Positions 15,948 to 24,668 of a DNA stretch of 64,000 nt are shown here, in pieces (positions within the stretch are counted from its first letter, which is position 1; every line of letters begins with the position of its first letter). Made by a program: the position numbers and the translations under genes. The stretch lies in the NCBI GenBank assembly GCA_023458415.1, contig JAEWZO010000022.1:1-64000 (forward strand), written 5' to 3'. The DNA comes from Bacteroidota bacterium (GTDB lineage Bacteria > Bacteroidota > Bacteroidia > Flavobacteriales > Weeksellaceae). The notes under the pieces are model-generated. The model ran no database searches and had not been told where the DNA came from. It saw only the letters and a list, made by a program, of their open reading frames with translations.

Positions 15948-18257
15948 GTGAAAATCGGACTGGACCATATCAAGAAAGGCCTCTTTTGTGAAATTGTTCA
16001 TGAGAAAGAAAACGATATGCGCGAGGCATTTGAGAATCCGGCTCCTGAAGGAACCGAATCCCCATATCAAATTTACGAAGGAAATTTTTACAAGTACAAA
16101 ATCAGTGATCCTGACTATGCTTTGGCTGAATCCTTATTGGTTATTCCTTCCAAATTCAACCGGAACATGGGAAAAATTCAGCCGAATACTTCTGTAGGCA
16201 GGCTGAAAATTGCGGTTGAGAAAAGGGTTAACGAGGAATGGCAGATTACCGATGATGTAATTGAACTGGAAGTACTTTCGGTAAAAACGGATTACCGGAG
16301 CGATTACCGCATCATGCTCTCTCAGATTGCCGAACAGACGATTGACCTGATTTTCCAGAGTGACGTTCCGGTATATCAGTCCGTTACACCTGATTTTGAC
16401 AACAATCCGCAGAGTCTTTATCAAAAATTCGCCTTCATCAAATCCATTCTGGACAGTGAAGAGTTTGAGCTGGCCATTTATCACATTCTCAGAAATCCCA
16501 ACTCCCGATGGGACATGACGCAACAACAGCAACCGGTTGGAAGAATTAAGCGTTTCACACGCTCCAATCTGCGGGAGATGACGGGAAGTGCTTCTGTAAA
16601 ATTAATAGACGGCCACCGCCTTAAAGATTTTGGAATCAATGCAGTTGCTTCCAAGGTTCAGACTTTTGTAAAACAGGACAATCCGGATACTTCCGAAAAC
16701 AGATTCATCAAATTTGCACTCGAGAGTTTTCACGCATTCATCGAAAAGATTCAGTTTGCAGGAAAAAACAATGAAAGGCTTTACCGCGAAAGTAATGAAT
16801 TGCTAAGTCGCCTGGACAATCATCTGAATCATCCGTTTTTCCGCGGAATTGGCAGAGCAAATAACCTGCTTCTGAACAGTCCTGTTCTGCAGCGTCGTGA
16901 AGGTTACCGCAGCATCCTCAAAATATGGGTGATGTTCGACTTGGCAGCCAATCTGACCTGGAAAGGCGGCGACGATGTTTACGAGGCAGGAAAGAAAGAT
17001 GTCGCCAAGCTGTATGAATACTGGTTGTTCTTCGAACTCTTAAAAGCAGTAAAAGCCAACTTCGAAATCAGTAAAGATGAACTGAAAAAGCTGATTGTTT
17101 CTGCTGACAGTGGGCTGAATTTCAATCTGAAAGAAGGCAATGAATTGGTCCTGAAAGGAATTTTTGAAGGAAAAACGCGGCGGTTGAAAATGGAATTTTC
17201 CTATAACAAAACTTTTGGAAGTAGCGGAACCGAAATTGGAAACCAAGGATCGTGGACGATGCAGCTCCGTCCGGATTATACCCTCAGCATCTGGCCGGCA
17301 GAACTCCAGGAAAAGGACGCAGAAAAAGATATTGCGGAAAAACTCAATGAGATCGTTCATGTCCATTTTGATTCCAAATACAAAGTGAAAAGCGGAATTG
17401 AGATCGATGTACTGAATAAAGAAGCAGAGGAAGGAACTTTGGATAAATCGGGTGGGGAAATGCTTTTCAAAAGGGAAGACCTTCACAAAATGCACACCTA
17501 TAATGATGCCATCCGAAGGACTTATGGCTCTTACATTTTATATCCCGGACTGGAAGATTCCAAAAAAGTTTTCAAGGGCTTTCATGAAATCCTGCCGGGC
17601 TTAGGCGCATTTGCCGTACGGCCCAATGAAGCAAATACCGGGATTCTTGTAGTACAGGGATTCATTACCGATATAAGAAATCATTTGTTAAATCTTAATT
17701 CTCAGCGTGAACACCTTGCTGTGAAAAATTATAAAGTCCACCGCAACAAACCAGGAGATTCTTTACAGGAAGCTGCGCCGATCTATCTGAAAACGGAAAG
17801 GATTCTTCCGCAGGAAACCATGGTGATTGTAGGATATGTACGCAGCAAGGAGCATCTTGAATGGTGCATGAAGCACAAATTGTATAATTTCCGAGTTGAT
17901 GAGGGCTCCCCGGAATTGACGCTGGATTTTGCTCGTGCTAGTTTCCTTGTCCTGCGTGAAAAGGGAAAAAAGGATTCACAAGGTCCTTATGCGGAGTTGA
18001 TTTTCGAACTCAATGCGGGGTTCAGTGTTTTCTCCAAGAAGAAAATGGAGGCTTTAGGTTATCCTGGTGAAACAAAAGATTACTACTTGGTTTACAGAAT
18101 CGAACCTTCCGCTGCTGCAGAATTTCTTGGACGGAAATTCAGGTATCAAAACCTTCAAATGTATAAGCAAATCACCGCAAGCGGAAATCCGTATACTAAC
18201 AAAGGAAAGAGTTTCGTGGTCACCCTGCAGGAACTGATGAATGTCCAGTTTCATTAG
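15948..18257 (+). CDS. McrC-like nuclease subunit with DUF2357
   Basis: 769 residues, GTG start two bases after the mcrB-like stop, so translation is probably coupled. The N-terminal half fits the DUF2357 family that accompanies McrB-like AAA+ proteins. Farther on is a PD-(D/E)xK-type core with HVHFDSKYKVK (D475, K477), the likely cutting site. It is longer than classical E. coli McrC (about 350 residues), as is usual for DUF2357 proteins. With the preceding gene it would form a two-subunit restriction complex acting on modified or foreign DNA. Target modification unknown. Confidence 0.82.
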   Translation: MKIGLDHIKKGLFCEIVHEKENDMREAFENPAPEGTESPYQIYEGNFYKYKISDPDYALAESLLVIPSKFNRNMGKIQPNTSVGRLKIAVEKRVNEEWQITDDVIELEVLSVKTDYRSDYRIMLSQIAEQTIDLIFQSDVPVYQSVTPDFDNNPQSLYQKFAFIKSILDSEEFELAIYHILRNPNSRWDMTQQQQPVGRIKRFTRSNLREMTGSASVKLIDGHRLKDFGINAVASKVQTFVKQDNPDTSENRFIKFALESFHAFIEKIQFAGKNNERLYRESNELLSRLDNHLNHPFFRGIGRANNLLLNSPVLQRREGYRSILKIWVMFDLAANLTWKGGDDVYEAGKKDVAKLYEYWLFFELLKAVKANFEISKDELKKLIVSADSGLNFNLKEGNELVLKGIFEGKTRRLKMEFSYNKTFGSSGTEIGNQGSWTMQLRPDYTLSIWPAELQEKDAEKDIAEKLNEIVHVHFDSKYKVKSGIEIDVLNKEAEEGTLDKSGGEMLFKREDLHKMHTYNDAIRRTYGSYILYPGLEDSKKVFKGFHEILPGLGAFAVRPNEANTGILVVQGFITDIRNHLLNLNSQREHLAVKNYKVHRNKPGDSLQEAAPIYLKTERILPQETMVIVGYVRSKEHLEWCMKHKLYNFRVDEGSPELTLDFARASFLVLREKGKKDSQGPYAELIFELNAGFSVFSKKKMEALGYPGETKDYYLVYRIEPSAAAEFLGRKFRYQNLQMYKQITASGNPYTNKGKSFVVTLQELMNVQFH

Positions 18258-18351
18258 GAAAGCTAAACAGTACAATTCTTTAATCAATCAACAACTTAGA
18301 ACAACAATGGGTAAACAACTTCCAAAAGAGTTTTAATTATAAAGAAATCCA

Positions 18352-18993
18352 TCACCGCCCCCTTTTCCAACTTTCAATCTCAATAAACTCCGGTAAATAT
18401 TCCGGTGTGCAGCCTTTGGAAACCATTTTTCCCTTATATAATCCGGTTTTTTCTCCTAATGCAATGCAGAGGTCACGAAATTGGGAATCGTAGACGCCAA
18501 TCCAACCGGCAGTGAAATTCATTGCCCATTGAACCTCCGGCGCTTCACCTGAAATTCGGCTTTCAATGGCGTCCAAAAGACATTCTGTGTTGGCAGGCGG
18601 TTTTTGACCCATCCATCGCAGTCGGCCTTGATGATACCAAAAAATCCGGCGCTGCATCGAGGAAGGATTGTTTTCCCACGACTCAACCAGAGCAGTGGTT
18701 TTTTTATTTTTCAGAAGCTGATTCGCCATTAGCCAATCGGTCAAATGGTTTCGTTCTTCATAAGTATGAACCTGCATTTCCTCATCCATTTTGTTAATAC
18801 TTGCCTGAGAAAGTTCTTTGGAATCCATAATCAGGATGGCCAATTGACGCGGCAAAAACTTACCGGAGGACCAAAGTTCCATCGCAAGATTATGGTTTTT
18901 TTTAATTTCTTTAGCGATTATTCTCAAGTCGCACAATTTGGTTTCCGGAGTGATGTGGTTCAGGATTTTTTCAGCTTCAGGGGAATATTTCAT
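18352..18993 (-). CDS. DNA alkylation repair protein (AlkD-like)
   Basis: 213 residues, nearly all helical, with LRIIAKEIKKNHNLAMELWSSG, then FLPRQLAILIMD, matching the HEAT-like repeat family of DNA alkylation repair glycosylases (PF08713). Such proteins remove bulky or cationic alkylated bases without base flipping. The AlkD catalytic Asp cannot be placed with confidence. It is convergent with the McrBC-like operon and marks the return to core genome. Confidence 0.75.
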   Translation of the reverse strand: MKYSPEAEKILNHITPETKLCDLRIIAKEIKKNHNLAMELWSSGKFLPRQLAILIMDSKELSQASINKMDEEMQVHTYEERNHLTDWLMANQLLKNKKTTALVESWENNPSSMQRRIFWYHQGRLRWMGQKPPANTECLLDAIESRISGEAPEVQWAMNFTAGWIGVYDSQFRDLCIALGEKTGLYKGKMVSKGCTPEYLPEFIEIESWKRGR

Positions 18994-19120
18994 CTTAGTT
19001 CAGAATTCATTTAAGCTAAAATACAATAAAATCAGACTAAGAAATCATCGGTATTCACCGCTCCAAAAATTTTTAATAAAGGCAAACCTTCACTTGGCGT
19101 TTCTGTTTTATTTTTATACT

Positions 19121-19128
19121 TATCTTTG
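19121..19128 (+). promoter_or_regulatory. -7 box of the thioredoxin-like gene
   Basis: TATCTTTG matches TAnnTTTG and lies 18 bp before the ATG at 19147. No clear -33 TTTG at the ideal distance. Confidence 0.45.
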
Positions 19129-19146
19129 GTCCCGAAATATAATAAA

Positions 19147-20316
19147 ATGAAAAAATGTCTTTCAGTTGCACTTGTTTTCGCGTCATTGTTGATGTTCGCA
19201 CAGCAAAGTATCAATTTTGAAAATTCTACCTTCAAGGAGATTCTCTCCAAAGCTAAAAAAGAAAAAAAACTGGTTTTCCTGGATGCATTTGCGGCGTGGT
19301 GCGGTCCGTGTAAATTGATGGAGAAAAATATTTTTCCACGGGAAAATGTAAAAAACTACTACAATGAAAATTTCATCAATGCCCGTTTCGATATGGAAAA
19401 AGGGGAAGGGCGTGAAATTGCAGCAAAATACGGCATCCGTTCTTATCCGACTTTTCTTTATCTGAACGGCGACGGTGAAGTGGTGCACAAAACTTTCGGT
19501 TACATGGAAGAAGAAGATTTTCTGGCAGCGGCAAAACAGGCCAATAATCCGGAAAACAGAACTTCTTCGGTGAAGGAGCGTTTTGATAACGGCGAAAAAG
19601 ATCCGGACTTCTTGATTAATATGATGAGGTTATATGCTGAAACTGATTACGCGCTTGCAAAGAAAGCGTCTGAAAGATATTTCAGCAATAGAACTCAGGC
19701 TTTAACACGGGATGATGTTGGATTACTTCTTTATTTCATTAAATCTGCAGAAGATCCAAACTTCAAAGTATTCACCAACAGAAAACCGGAAATCATTCAG
19801 TTTTTACCTGAAAATATTTATTCCCAGTTCGAAAGCAATATCAAACTTTCCGGCATTATGGAAAGCGCGCTCGATACTAAAACACAGCTGATTAAAGACG
19901 ATTATTTTATGCAGAAAGCCGTTCCGATCGTGGGTGTGGAAGAAGCTACAACCGTTCTGAACAGACTGAAAGTTAATTATTATCCTTCCGTTGGAAAGTA
20001 CAATGAATATGAAAAAGCAGCTTTGGCTTACTACACAAAATCTGAAAATTTTACACCCGAAGAACTTTTGAAAGCAGCGTGGATTTTCAGTGAAAATGTT
20101 TCAACTACTTCCTCTTTAAAGAAAGCTCAGGAATGGGCAGAAAAAAGTGTGATGCGTTCAGAAACTGCTGAAAACACTTATATTTTAGCTAAGCTTTATC
20201 AGAAAACAGGAAATAAAGAAAGTGCAAAAATGTATGGCGAACTTTCCAGAAATCTTGCAAACCAGCAAGGAAAAGATAGCACACTTGCTACACAGCTTCT
20301 TGAGAGTTTGAAATAA
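19147..20316 (+). CDS. Exported thioredoxin-fold protein
   Basis: 389 residues from the ATG at 19147, which opens a signal peptide (MKKCLSVALVFASLLMFAQ). Residues about 20-140 form a thioredoxin domain with the WCGPC redox motif and a cis-Pro region (SYPTFLY). The remaining ~240 residues are helical, perhaps TPR-like (QEWAEKSVMRSETAENTY). It probably acts in the periplasm as a disulfide reductase or oxidoreductase. The next gene follows after 14 bp and may be in the same unit. Confidence 0.85.
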   Translation: MKKCLSVALVFASLLMFAQQSINFENSTFKEILSKAKKEKKLVFLDAFAAWCGPCKLMEKNIFPRENVKNYYNENFINARFDMEKGEGREIAAKYGIRSYPTFLYLNGDGEVVHKTFGYMEEEDFLAAAKQANNPENRTSSVKERFDNGEKDPDFLINMMRLYAETDYALAKKASERYFSNRTQALTRDDVGLLLYFIKSAEDPNFKVFTNRKPEIIQFLPENIYSQFESNIKLSGIMESALDTKTQLIKDDYFMQKAVPIVGVEEATTVLNRLKVNYYPSVGKYNEYEKAALAYYTKSENFTPEELLKAAWIFSENVSTTSSLKKAQEWAEKSVMRSETAENTYILAKLYQKTGNKESAKMYGELSRNLANQQGKDSTLATQLLESLK

Positions 20317-20330
20317 TTAGATACTCCGTT

Positions 20331-20966
20331 TTGAAAATATTACTTCTCATCCTATTTTGCTGTGGATTTTTTTCTGCAAATGCTCAGTTGACAGATTCCA
20401 AAAACAACAAACAGCTTTACCTGAAAGCCAACGCAGTTTTTTTACCTATTGGAATTCTGAATGCAGCCGTTGAAAAGGAGCTCAATGAAAACTTTACCGC
20501 ACAGGGCGAAATTTTTGTTTCTCCGTGGAAATCTTTTGCAGGGAAATATCTTCAGATGTATATGGTGGGAGCAGATTTGAGATATTATTTTACTGAAAGC
20601 TTCAGTAAATGGTATGTTGGAGCCAATATATCAGGTTCGCGTTTTATTGCTCAGAAATGGAATTATTGGGGAGATAATTATTTTCCTGTTGATGAAAATG
20701 ATGAAAATTCGCCGGTGTATAAAGCTTCAGATTTGTATCAGGACGGCTATTCATTTCTCATCGGAGCCGTGGTTGGTTATCAGTTGAAACTTAATGATAG
20801 ATGGAATCTGGATGCATTTCTGGGTGCTGGAAGCAATCAAAGTTTTTACAAAGGTTATCACAAAATTACCGGCGAACGTTACGATGATCCTAGCCGAAAC
20901 TGGAACCGCAGTGGCGAATGGATTCCGTACCGCGGAGGAATTATGGTTTCTTATAAAATACAGTAA
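20331..20966 (+). CDS. Outer-membrane beta-barrel-like protein (DUF3575 type)
   Basis: 211 residues with a TTG start. The signal peptide (MKILLLILFCCGFFSANAQ) fixes this start because no ATG is nearby. The mature protein shows alternating beta strands with aromatic ends (VGADLRYYFTESFSKWYVGANI) and ends in aromatic/hydrophobic VSYKIQ, typical of small outer-membrane barrels of the DUF3575 kind. Function unknown. Its stop overlaps the next start (TAATG). Confidence 0.6.
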   Translation: MKILLLILFCCGFFSANAQLTDSKNNKQLYLKANAVFLPIGILNAAVEKELNENFTAQGEIFVSPWKSFAGKYLQMYMVGADLRYYFTESFSKWYVGANISGSRFIAQKWNYWGDNYFPVDENDENSPVYKASDLYQDGYSFLIGAVVGYQLKLNDRWNLDAFLGAGSNQSFYKGYHKITGERYDDPSRNWNRSGEWIPYRGGIMVSYKIQ

Positions 20967-21169
20967 TGAATATAAAAAGCACAAAATATCTGGTGGTTGC
21001 CGCCATTACGTTCATCATTCTTTTTCTGATGAATTATCTCGGTAATGATCTTCCCGATAAGCTGGAAAGAGCTTTAATGACTGCAGTTGCAGGTGTTGTG
21101 GGCTTAACGATAGGGATGTGGTTTATTAATAAAAATAAGAATGACGATACTAAACACGATTTCGATTAG
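20966..21169 (+). CDS. Small two-helix membrane protein
   Basis: 67 residues with two predicted transmembrane helices, about 8-24 and 38-54, and a charged C-terminal tail. Its ATG overlaps the stop of the barrel protein, which supports it as a real, coupled gene. It overlaps the convergent namZ-like gene by 4 bp. Function unknown. Confidence 0.65.
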   Translation: MNIKSTKYLVVAAITFIILFLMNYLGNDLPDKLERALMTAVAGVVGLTIGMWFINKNKNDDTKHDFD

Positions 21170-22362
21170 TTTTCGTAAACCACGTATTTTTCCCGGATTT
21201 TTTCAAAATCTTGCAGATCTTTCTGCCACGATTGTCTTATTTCTTCTTCCGATTTTCCGGCGATAATTTGCTTTCTTAGTTCGTCGGTTCCGGCAAGTTT
21301 ATCAAAGAAAAGATTCTTCAGGAAGAAACTTTGCTGCGGGTTTTTATAATTTTTGTACGCTTTCAACAGCCAGGATAAATCCAGTTTTTTCAAATCTTCG
21401 GAATGATCAGAAAGGTTTTCGCCATAGCACAATTTTCCGTTCAGGAATGGATCTTTTGCACCGAAATTGGGTTTTGGCGTGAATTTATACGGTAAATTTT
21501 TTGTCCACGGTGAACCGTAGATCTGAAACGGCAAATCTGTTCCGCGACCTACAGAAACCTGGGTTCCTTCGAAAAAACAAAGACTTGGATACAAATTGAT
21601 CGATTTGTCATTCGGTAAGTTCGGCGATGGTTTATCGGAAATTTCGTAACGCTGCGTTTTCCGGTAATTCTGCATCGGAATTAAAGTGTATTTTGCCTGC
21701 ACGCCGTTATTCATCCATTTTTCTCCATTCACCATTTTGCCGTATTCTCCGATGGTAAGTCCGTACACAACAGGTACATTGTGCATTCCCACAAAACTTT
21801 TCCATTTGTCTTTTAAAACCGGTCCGTCGATATAGCCGTCGTGAGGATTTGGACGGTCCAGAACCATCACTTCAATATTTTTTTCAGCAGCTGCTTCCAT
21901 TACGTAAGTCAGGGTAGAAATATAAGTGTAAAAACGAACTCCAACATCCTGAATATCAAATAGTAATATATCAATTCCTTGAACCTGCTCGGCTTTTGGT
22001 TTTTTATTGTTTCCGTACAGAGAAATAATCTGAATTCCGGTTTTGGGGTCGACTCCGTTTTTTACATGTTCACCCGCATCCGCATCACCACGAAAACCGT
22101 GTTCCGGAGCGAAAATGTATTTAATCTTTACGTTGTTTTTTGCCAGAAAATCTACAATATGAGTTTTGTCTTTCAGCAGACCGGTAGCGTTCGTTACTAC
22201 TCCAATAGTTTTGTCCTTCAGATGAGGAAGATAGAGTTCCGGGCGGTCGGCGCCGGTTTTAAAACAGTTTTGGTCGTCTTTTTGTGCCTTAAATAAAGGG
22301 CTTAAACCAAAATAAATTAGCAGAATAAGAAGTAAATTTTTATTTTTGAGCTCTAAATTCAT
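21166..22362 (-). CDS. namZ: NamZ-like exo-beta-N-acetylmuramidase (DUF1343)
   Basis: 398 residues from the ATG at 22362, chosen because it opens a signal peptide; a longer frame runs into the divergent permease gene. The protein matches the DUF1343/NamZ family: GVVTNATGL, then APEHGFRGDADAGE, DIQDVGVRFYTYISTL, LDRPNP and GRGTDLPFQ. NamZ releases MurNAc from the non-reducing end of peptidoglycan fragments, as part of cell-wall turnover or recycling in the periplasm. Its start codon is only 4 bp from that of the divergent permease gene. Confidence 0.88.
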   Translation of the reverse strand: MNLELKNKNLLLILLIYFGLSPLFKAQKDDQNCFKTGADRPELYLPHLKDKTIGVVTNATGLLKDKTHIVDFLAKNNVKIKYIFAPEHGFRGDADAGEHVKNGVDPKTGIQIISLYGNNKKPKAEQVQGIDILLFDIQDVGVRFYTYISTLTYVMEAAAEKNIEVMVLDRPNPHDGYIDGPVLKDKWKSFVGMHNVPVVYGLTIGEYGKMVNGEKWMNNGVQAKYTLIPMQNYRKTQRYEISDKPSPNLPNDKSINLYPSLCFFEGTQVSVGRGTDLPFQIYGSPWTKNLPYKFTPKPNFGAKDPFLNGKLCYGENLSDHSEDLKKLDLSWLLKAYKNYKNPQQSFFLKNLFFDKLAGTDELRKQIIAGKSEEEIRQSWQKDLQDFEKIREKYVVYEN

Positions 22363-22366
22363 CCGA

Positions 22367-23596
22367 TTGAAATTTCCGTTATATTTTTCCCGAAAAATTG
22401 CTTTTTCCAAAGATAACAAAAATAACCTCTCGAAGGTGATCATCTTCATTGGGCGCTTTTCGGTGGCTTTGGGAATTATTGTTTCGCTGATAACGGTTTC
22501 CACAGGTTACGGTTCTAAACGGGCGATTAAAGAAAGGATGGCCGATTTTGCCGGTCACGTTTCCATTAAATCCAAGCAAAGCAACAATTCCTACAATTCA
22601 TCGGTTCTTCAGAATGAAGGATTTCAACGGCAACAAATTCAGGAACTTAACGGCATTGCAGGAACCCAAAATTATGTCTCTGTAAGTGGAATTCTGCGGA
22701 ATGAAGACGGTTTTTCCGGAATTATCTACAAAGGAATAGGGAAGGATTTTGATGCAGAGCGCTTCAAGAAATTTCTTATTTCGGGAACAACACCTACAGT
22801 TACCGAAAAAGGTTTTAACAGTGGAATCACCATTTCCAAGAAAATTGCGGATGAACTTCATCTGAAAGTGAAAGACAGCATTGTCGCTATTTTTTCGCGT
22901 GACGAACAGCAGCCGGTTTACAGGAAATTTGAAGTTGTAGGTATCTACAAAACCGACATCAAAATGATTGATGATCTTTTCGTAATCGGTGGAATTAACC
23001 ATGCCAGAAGAATTCTCGGAATGAAAGAAAATGAAGTAGGAGGAATGGATGTTTTTCTGGACAATATCAACGAGCTTGATGCAATGTCGCCGCAGATTGA
23101 TAAACTCGTCGGTTATAAAAATTATACTGAAAAGGCCACTGAAAAATATCCCCAAATTGTAGATTTTATCGCCATTTTCGATATGAATATCTTACTCATC
23201 ATTGTAATAATGTTAGTGGTTGTCATCATCAATATTATAATGGTTTTGCTGATTTTGATTATCGAACGAACGAATTCCATCGGGATGCTGAAAACGCTCG
23301 GCGCAACCAATCAACAAATTCGAGCAATTTTCATCAATTATACGTTGATGATTATGATTCCAGGACTTATTTTCGGAAATCTGATTGGCATCGGTTTTCT
23401 CCTTATCCAGAAGTATTTCGGCGTCATTCAGCTTAATCCGGAAAATTACTATCTGAGTACAGTTCCGATTGATCTTAACATTCTCCATATCCTTGCAATT
23501 TCGTTAGGAATTCTTACTGTTTCTGCTATTTCACTCATTCTTCCGAGTTATTTGATCAGTAAAATTTCCCCGGTAAAAGCCATTAAGTACGATTAA
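22367..23596 (+). CDS. FtsX/LolE-type ABC transporter permease
   Basis: 409 residues from the TTG at 22367, giving MKFPLYFSRKIAFSK, which matches the start of flavobacterial homologues; a TTG at 22346 would overlap namZ. One N-terminal transmembrane helix (about 28-46) is followed by a large periplasmic MacB-like domain and three C-terminal helices from about 270 (LLIIVIMLVVVIINIIMVLLIL). The layout is that of LolC/E-type permeases that extract lipoproteins from the inner membrane. The partner ATPase is not adjacent. Substrate is inferred only. Confidence 0.8.
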   Translation: MKFPLYFSRKIAFSKDNKNNLSKVIIFIGRFSVALGIIVSLITVSTGYGSKRAIKERMADFAGHVSIKSKQSNNSYNSSVLQNEGFQRQQIQELNGIAGTQNYVSVSGILRNEDGFSGIIYKGIGKDFDAERFKKFLISGTTPTVTEKGFNSGITISKKIADELHLKVKDSIVAIFSRDEQQPVYRKFEVVGIYKTDIKMIDDLFVIGGINHARRILGMKENEVGGMDVFLDNINELDAMSPQIDKLVGYKNYTEKATEKYPQIVDFIAIFDMNILLIIVIMLVVVIINIIMVLLILIIERTNSIGMLKTLGATNQQIRAIFINYTLMIMIPGLIFGNLIGIGFLLIQKYFGVIQLNPENYYLSTVPIDLNILHILAISLGILTVSAISLILPSYLISKISPVKAIKYD

Positions 23597-23626
23597 CAGG
23601 CAAAAATTACTCTCGTTTGAAAGCCT

Positions 23627-23634
23627 TATATTTG
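23627..23634 (+). promoter_or_regulatory. -7 box before the cysteine synthase-like gene
   Basis: TATATTTG matches TAnnTTTG, 19 bp before the ATG at 23654. A TTTG 7 bp upstream is too close to be the -33 element. Confidence 0.45.
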
Positions 23635-23653
23635 CAGCGCTGAAATCTAAAAT

Positions 23654-24634
23654 ATGAAATACGCTGAAAATATACTGGAAACCATCGGAAATACGCCACT
23701 CGTTAAACTGAACAAAGTTTTGGGTGAAGACTTTCCTGCGCTGGTTTTAGCTAAAGTTGAAACCTTCAATCCCGGAAATTCTGTAAAAGACAGAATGGCT
23801 GTAAAAATGATTGAAGATGCCGAGAAAAACGGACTGCTGAAACCTGGCGGAACCATCATTGAAGGTACTTCCGGAAATACAGGAATGGGACTTGCTTTAG
23901 CGGCAATTGTGAAAGGATACAAATGTATTTTTGTAACCAATTCGAAGCAGTCTAAAGAAAAAGTTGATATTCTGAAAGCGGTTGGCGCTGAAGTGATTGT
24001 TTGTCCAACCGATGTTAAACCAACAGATCCGCGTTCGTATTATTCTGTTTCGAAACGTTTGGCTACAGAAACTGAAAACGGATGGTACGTAAACCAATAC
24101 GATAACCTCTCTAACCGAGATGCTCATTACGAAACCACTGCTCCGGAAATTTGGGAACAGACCGAAGGAAAGCTGACTCATTTCGTTGTTGGCGCCGGAA
24201 CTGGTGGAACAATTACAGGTTGCGGAAAGTTTTTTAAGGAGAAAAACAACGACATTAAAATTATTGGAGTTGATACTTACGGTTCGATTCTGAAAGAAAT
24301 CCACGAAACGGGAGAAATCAATATGGAAAATGCTTATTCCTACATTACCGAAGGGATTGGCGAAGATATTCTTCCGGAAAATTATGATATGTCCATAATT
24401 GATCATTTCGAAAAAGTGACCGATAAAGACGGAGCAATTTATGCAAGAAAACTGGCAAAAGAAGAAGGGATGTTCTGTGGATATTCTGCAGGAAGTGCAA
24501 TTTCTGCGCTGGTTCAGATGAAAGATCAGTTCACGAAAGATGATGTTATTGTTGTATTATTGCACGATCACGGTTCGCGTTATGTAGCGAAAATTTACAA
24601 CGACGACTGGATGAAAGAAATGGGATGGCTTTAA
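23654..24634 (+). CDS. Cysteine synthase / cystathionine beta-synthase family enzyme
   Basis: 326 residues, a PLP-dependent beta-replacing enzyme. The PLP lysine is in NSVKDR (about residue 45), TSGNTG binds substrate, GTGGTITG holds the phosphate, and GYSAGSA closes the PLP site. It would form cysteine from O-acetylserine and sulfide, or cystathionine from serine and homocysteine; the two cannot be told apart from motifs. There is no C-terminal CBS domain. It has its own -7 box and a terminator right after the stop, so it is probably monocistronic. Confidence 0.9.
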   Translation: MKYAENILETIGNTPLVKLNKVLGEDFPALVLAKVETFNPGNSVKDRMAVKMIEDAEKNGLLKPGGTIIEGTSGNTGMGLALAAIVKGYKCIFVTNSKQSKEKVDILKAVGAEVIVCPTDVKPTDPRSYYSVSKRLATETENGWYVNQYDNLSNRDAHYETTAPEIWEQTEGKLTHFVVGAGTGGTITGCGKFFKEKNNDIKIIGVDTYGSILKEIHETGEINMENAYSYITEGIGEDILPENYDMSIIDHFEKVTDKDGAIYARKLAKEEGMFCGYSAGSAISALVQMKDQFTKDDVIVVLLHDHGSRYVAKIYNDDWMKEMGWL

Positions 24635-24640
24635 AATAGA

Positions 24641-24668
24641 AAACGGACTTTAAGTCCGTTTTTTTTAT
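24641..24668. terminator. Bidirectional terminator
   Basis: AAACGGAC pairs with GTCCGTTT around TTTAA, followed by a T run; the mirrored A run serves the other strand. It separates the convergent cysteine synthase-like and glycosyltransferase genes and overlaps the latter's stop. Confidence 0.85.

Noticed and set aside
18307..18336. Nine-codon ORF MGKQLPKEF after the McrC-like gene
   Set aside because: Too short to support as a gene. It may be a remnant of a deleted gene; mentioned only in a finding.
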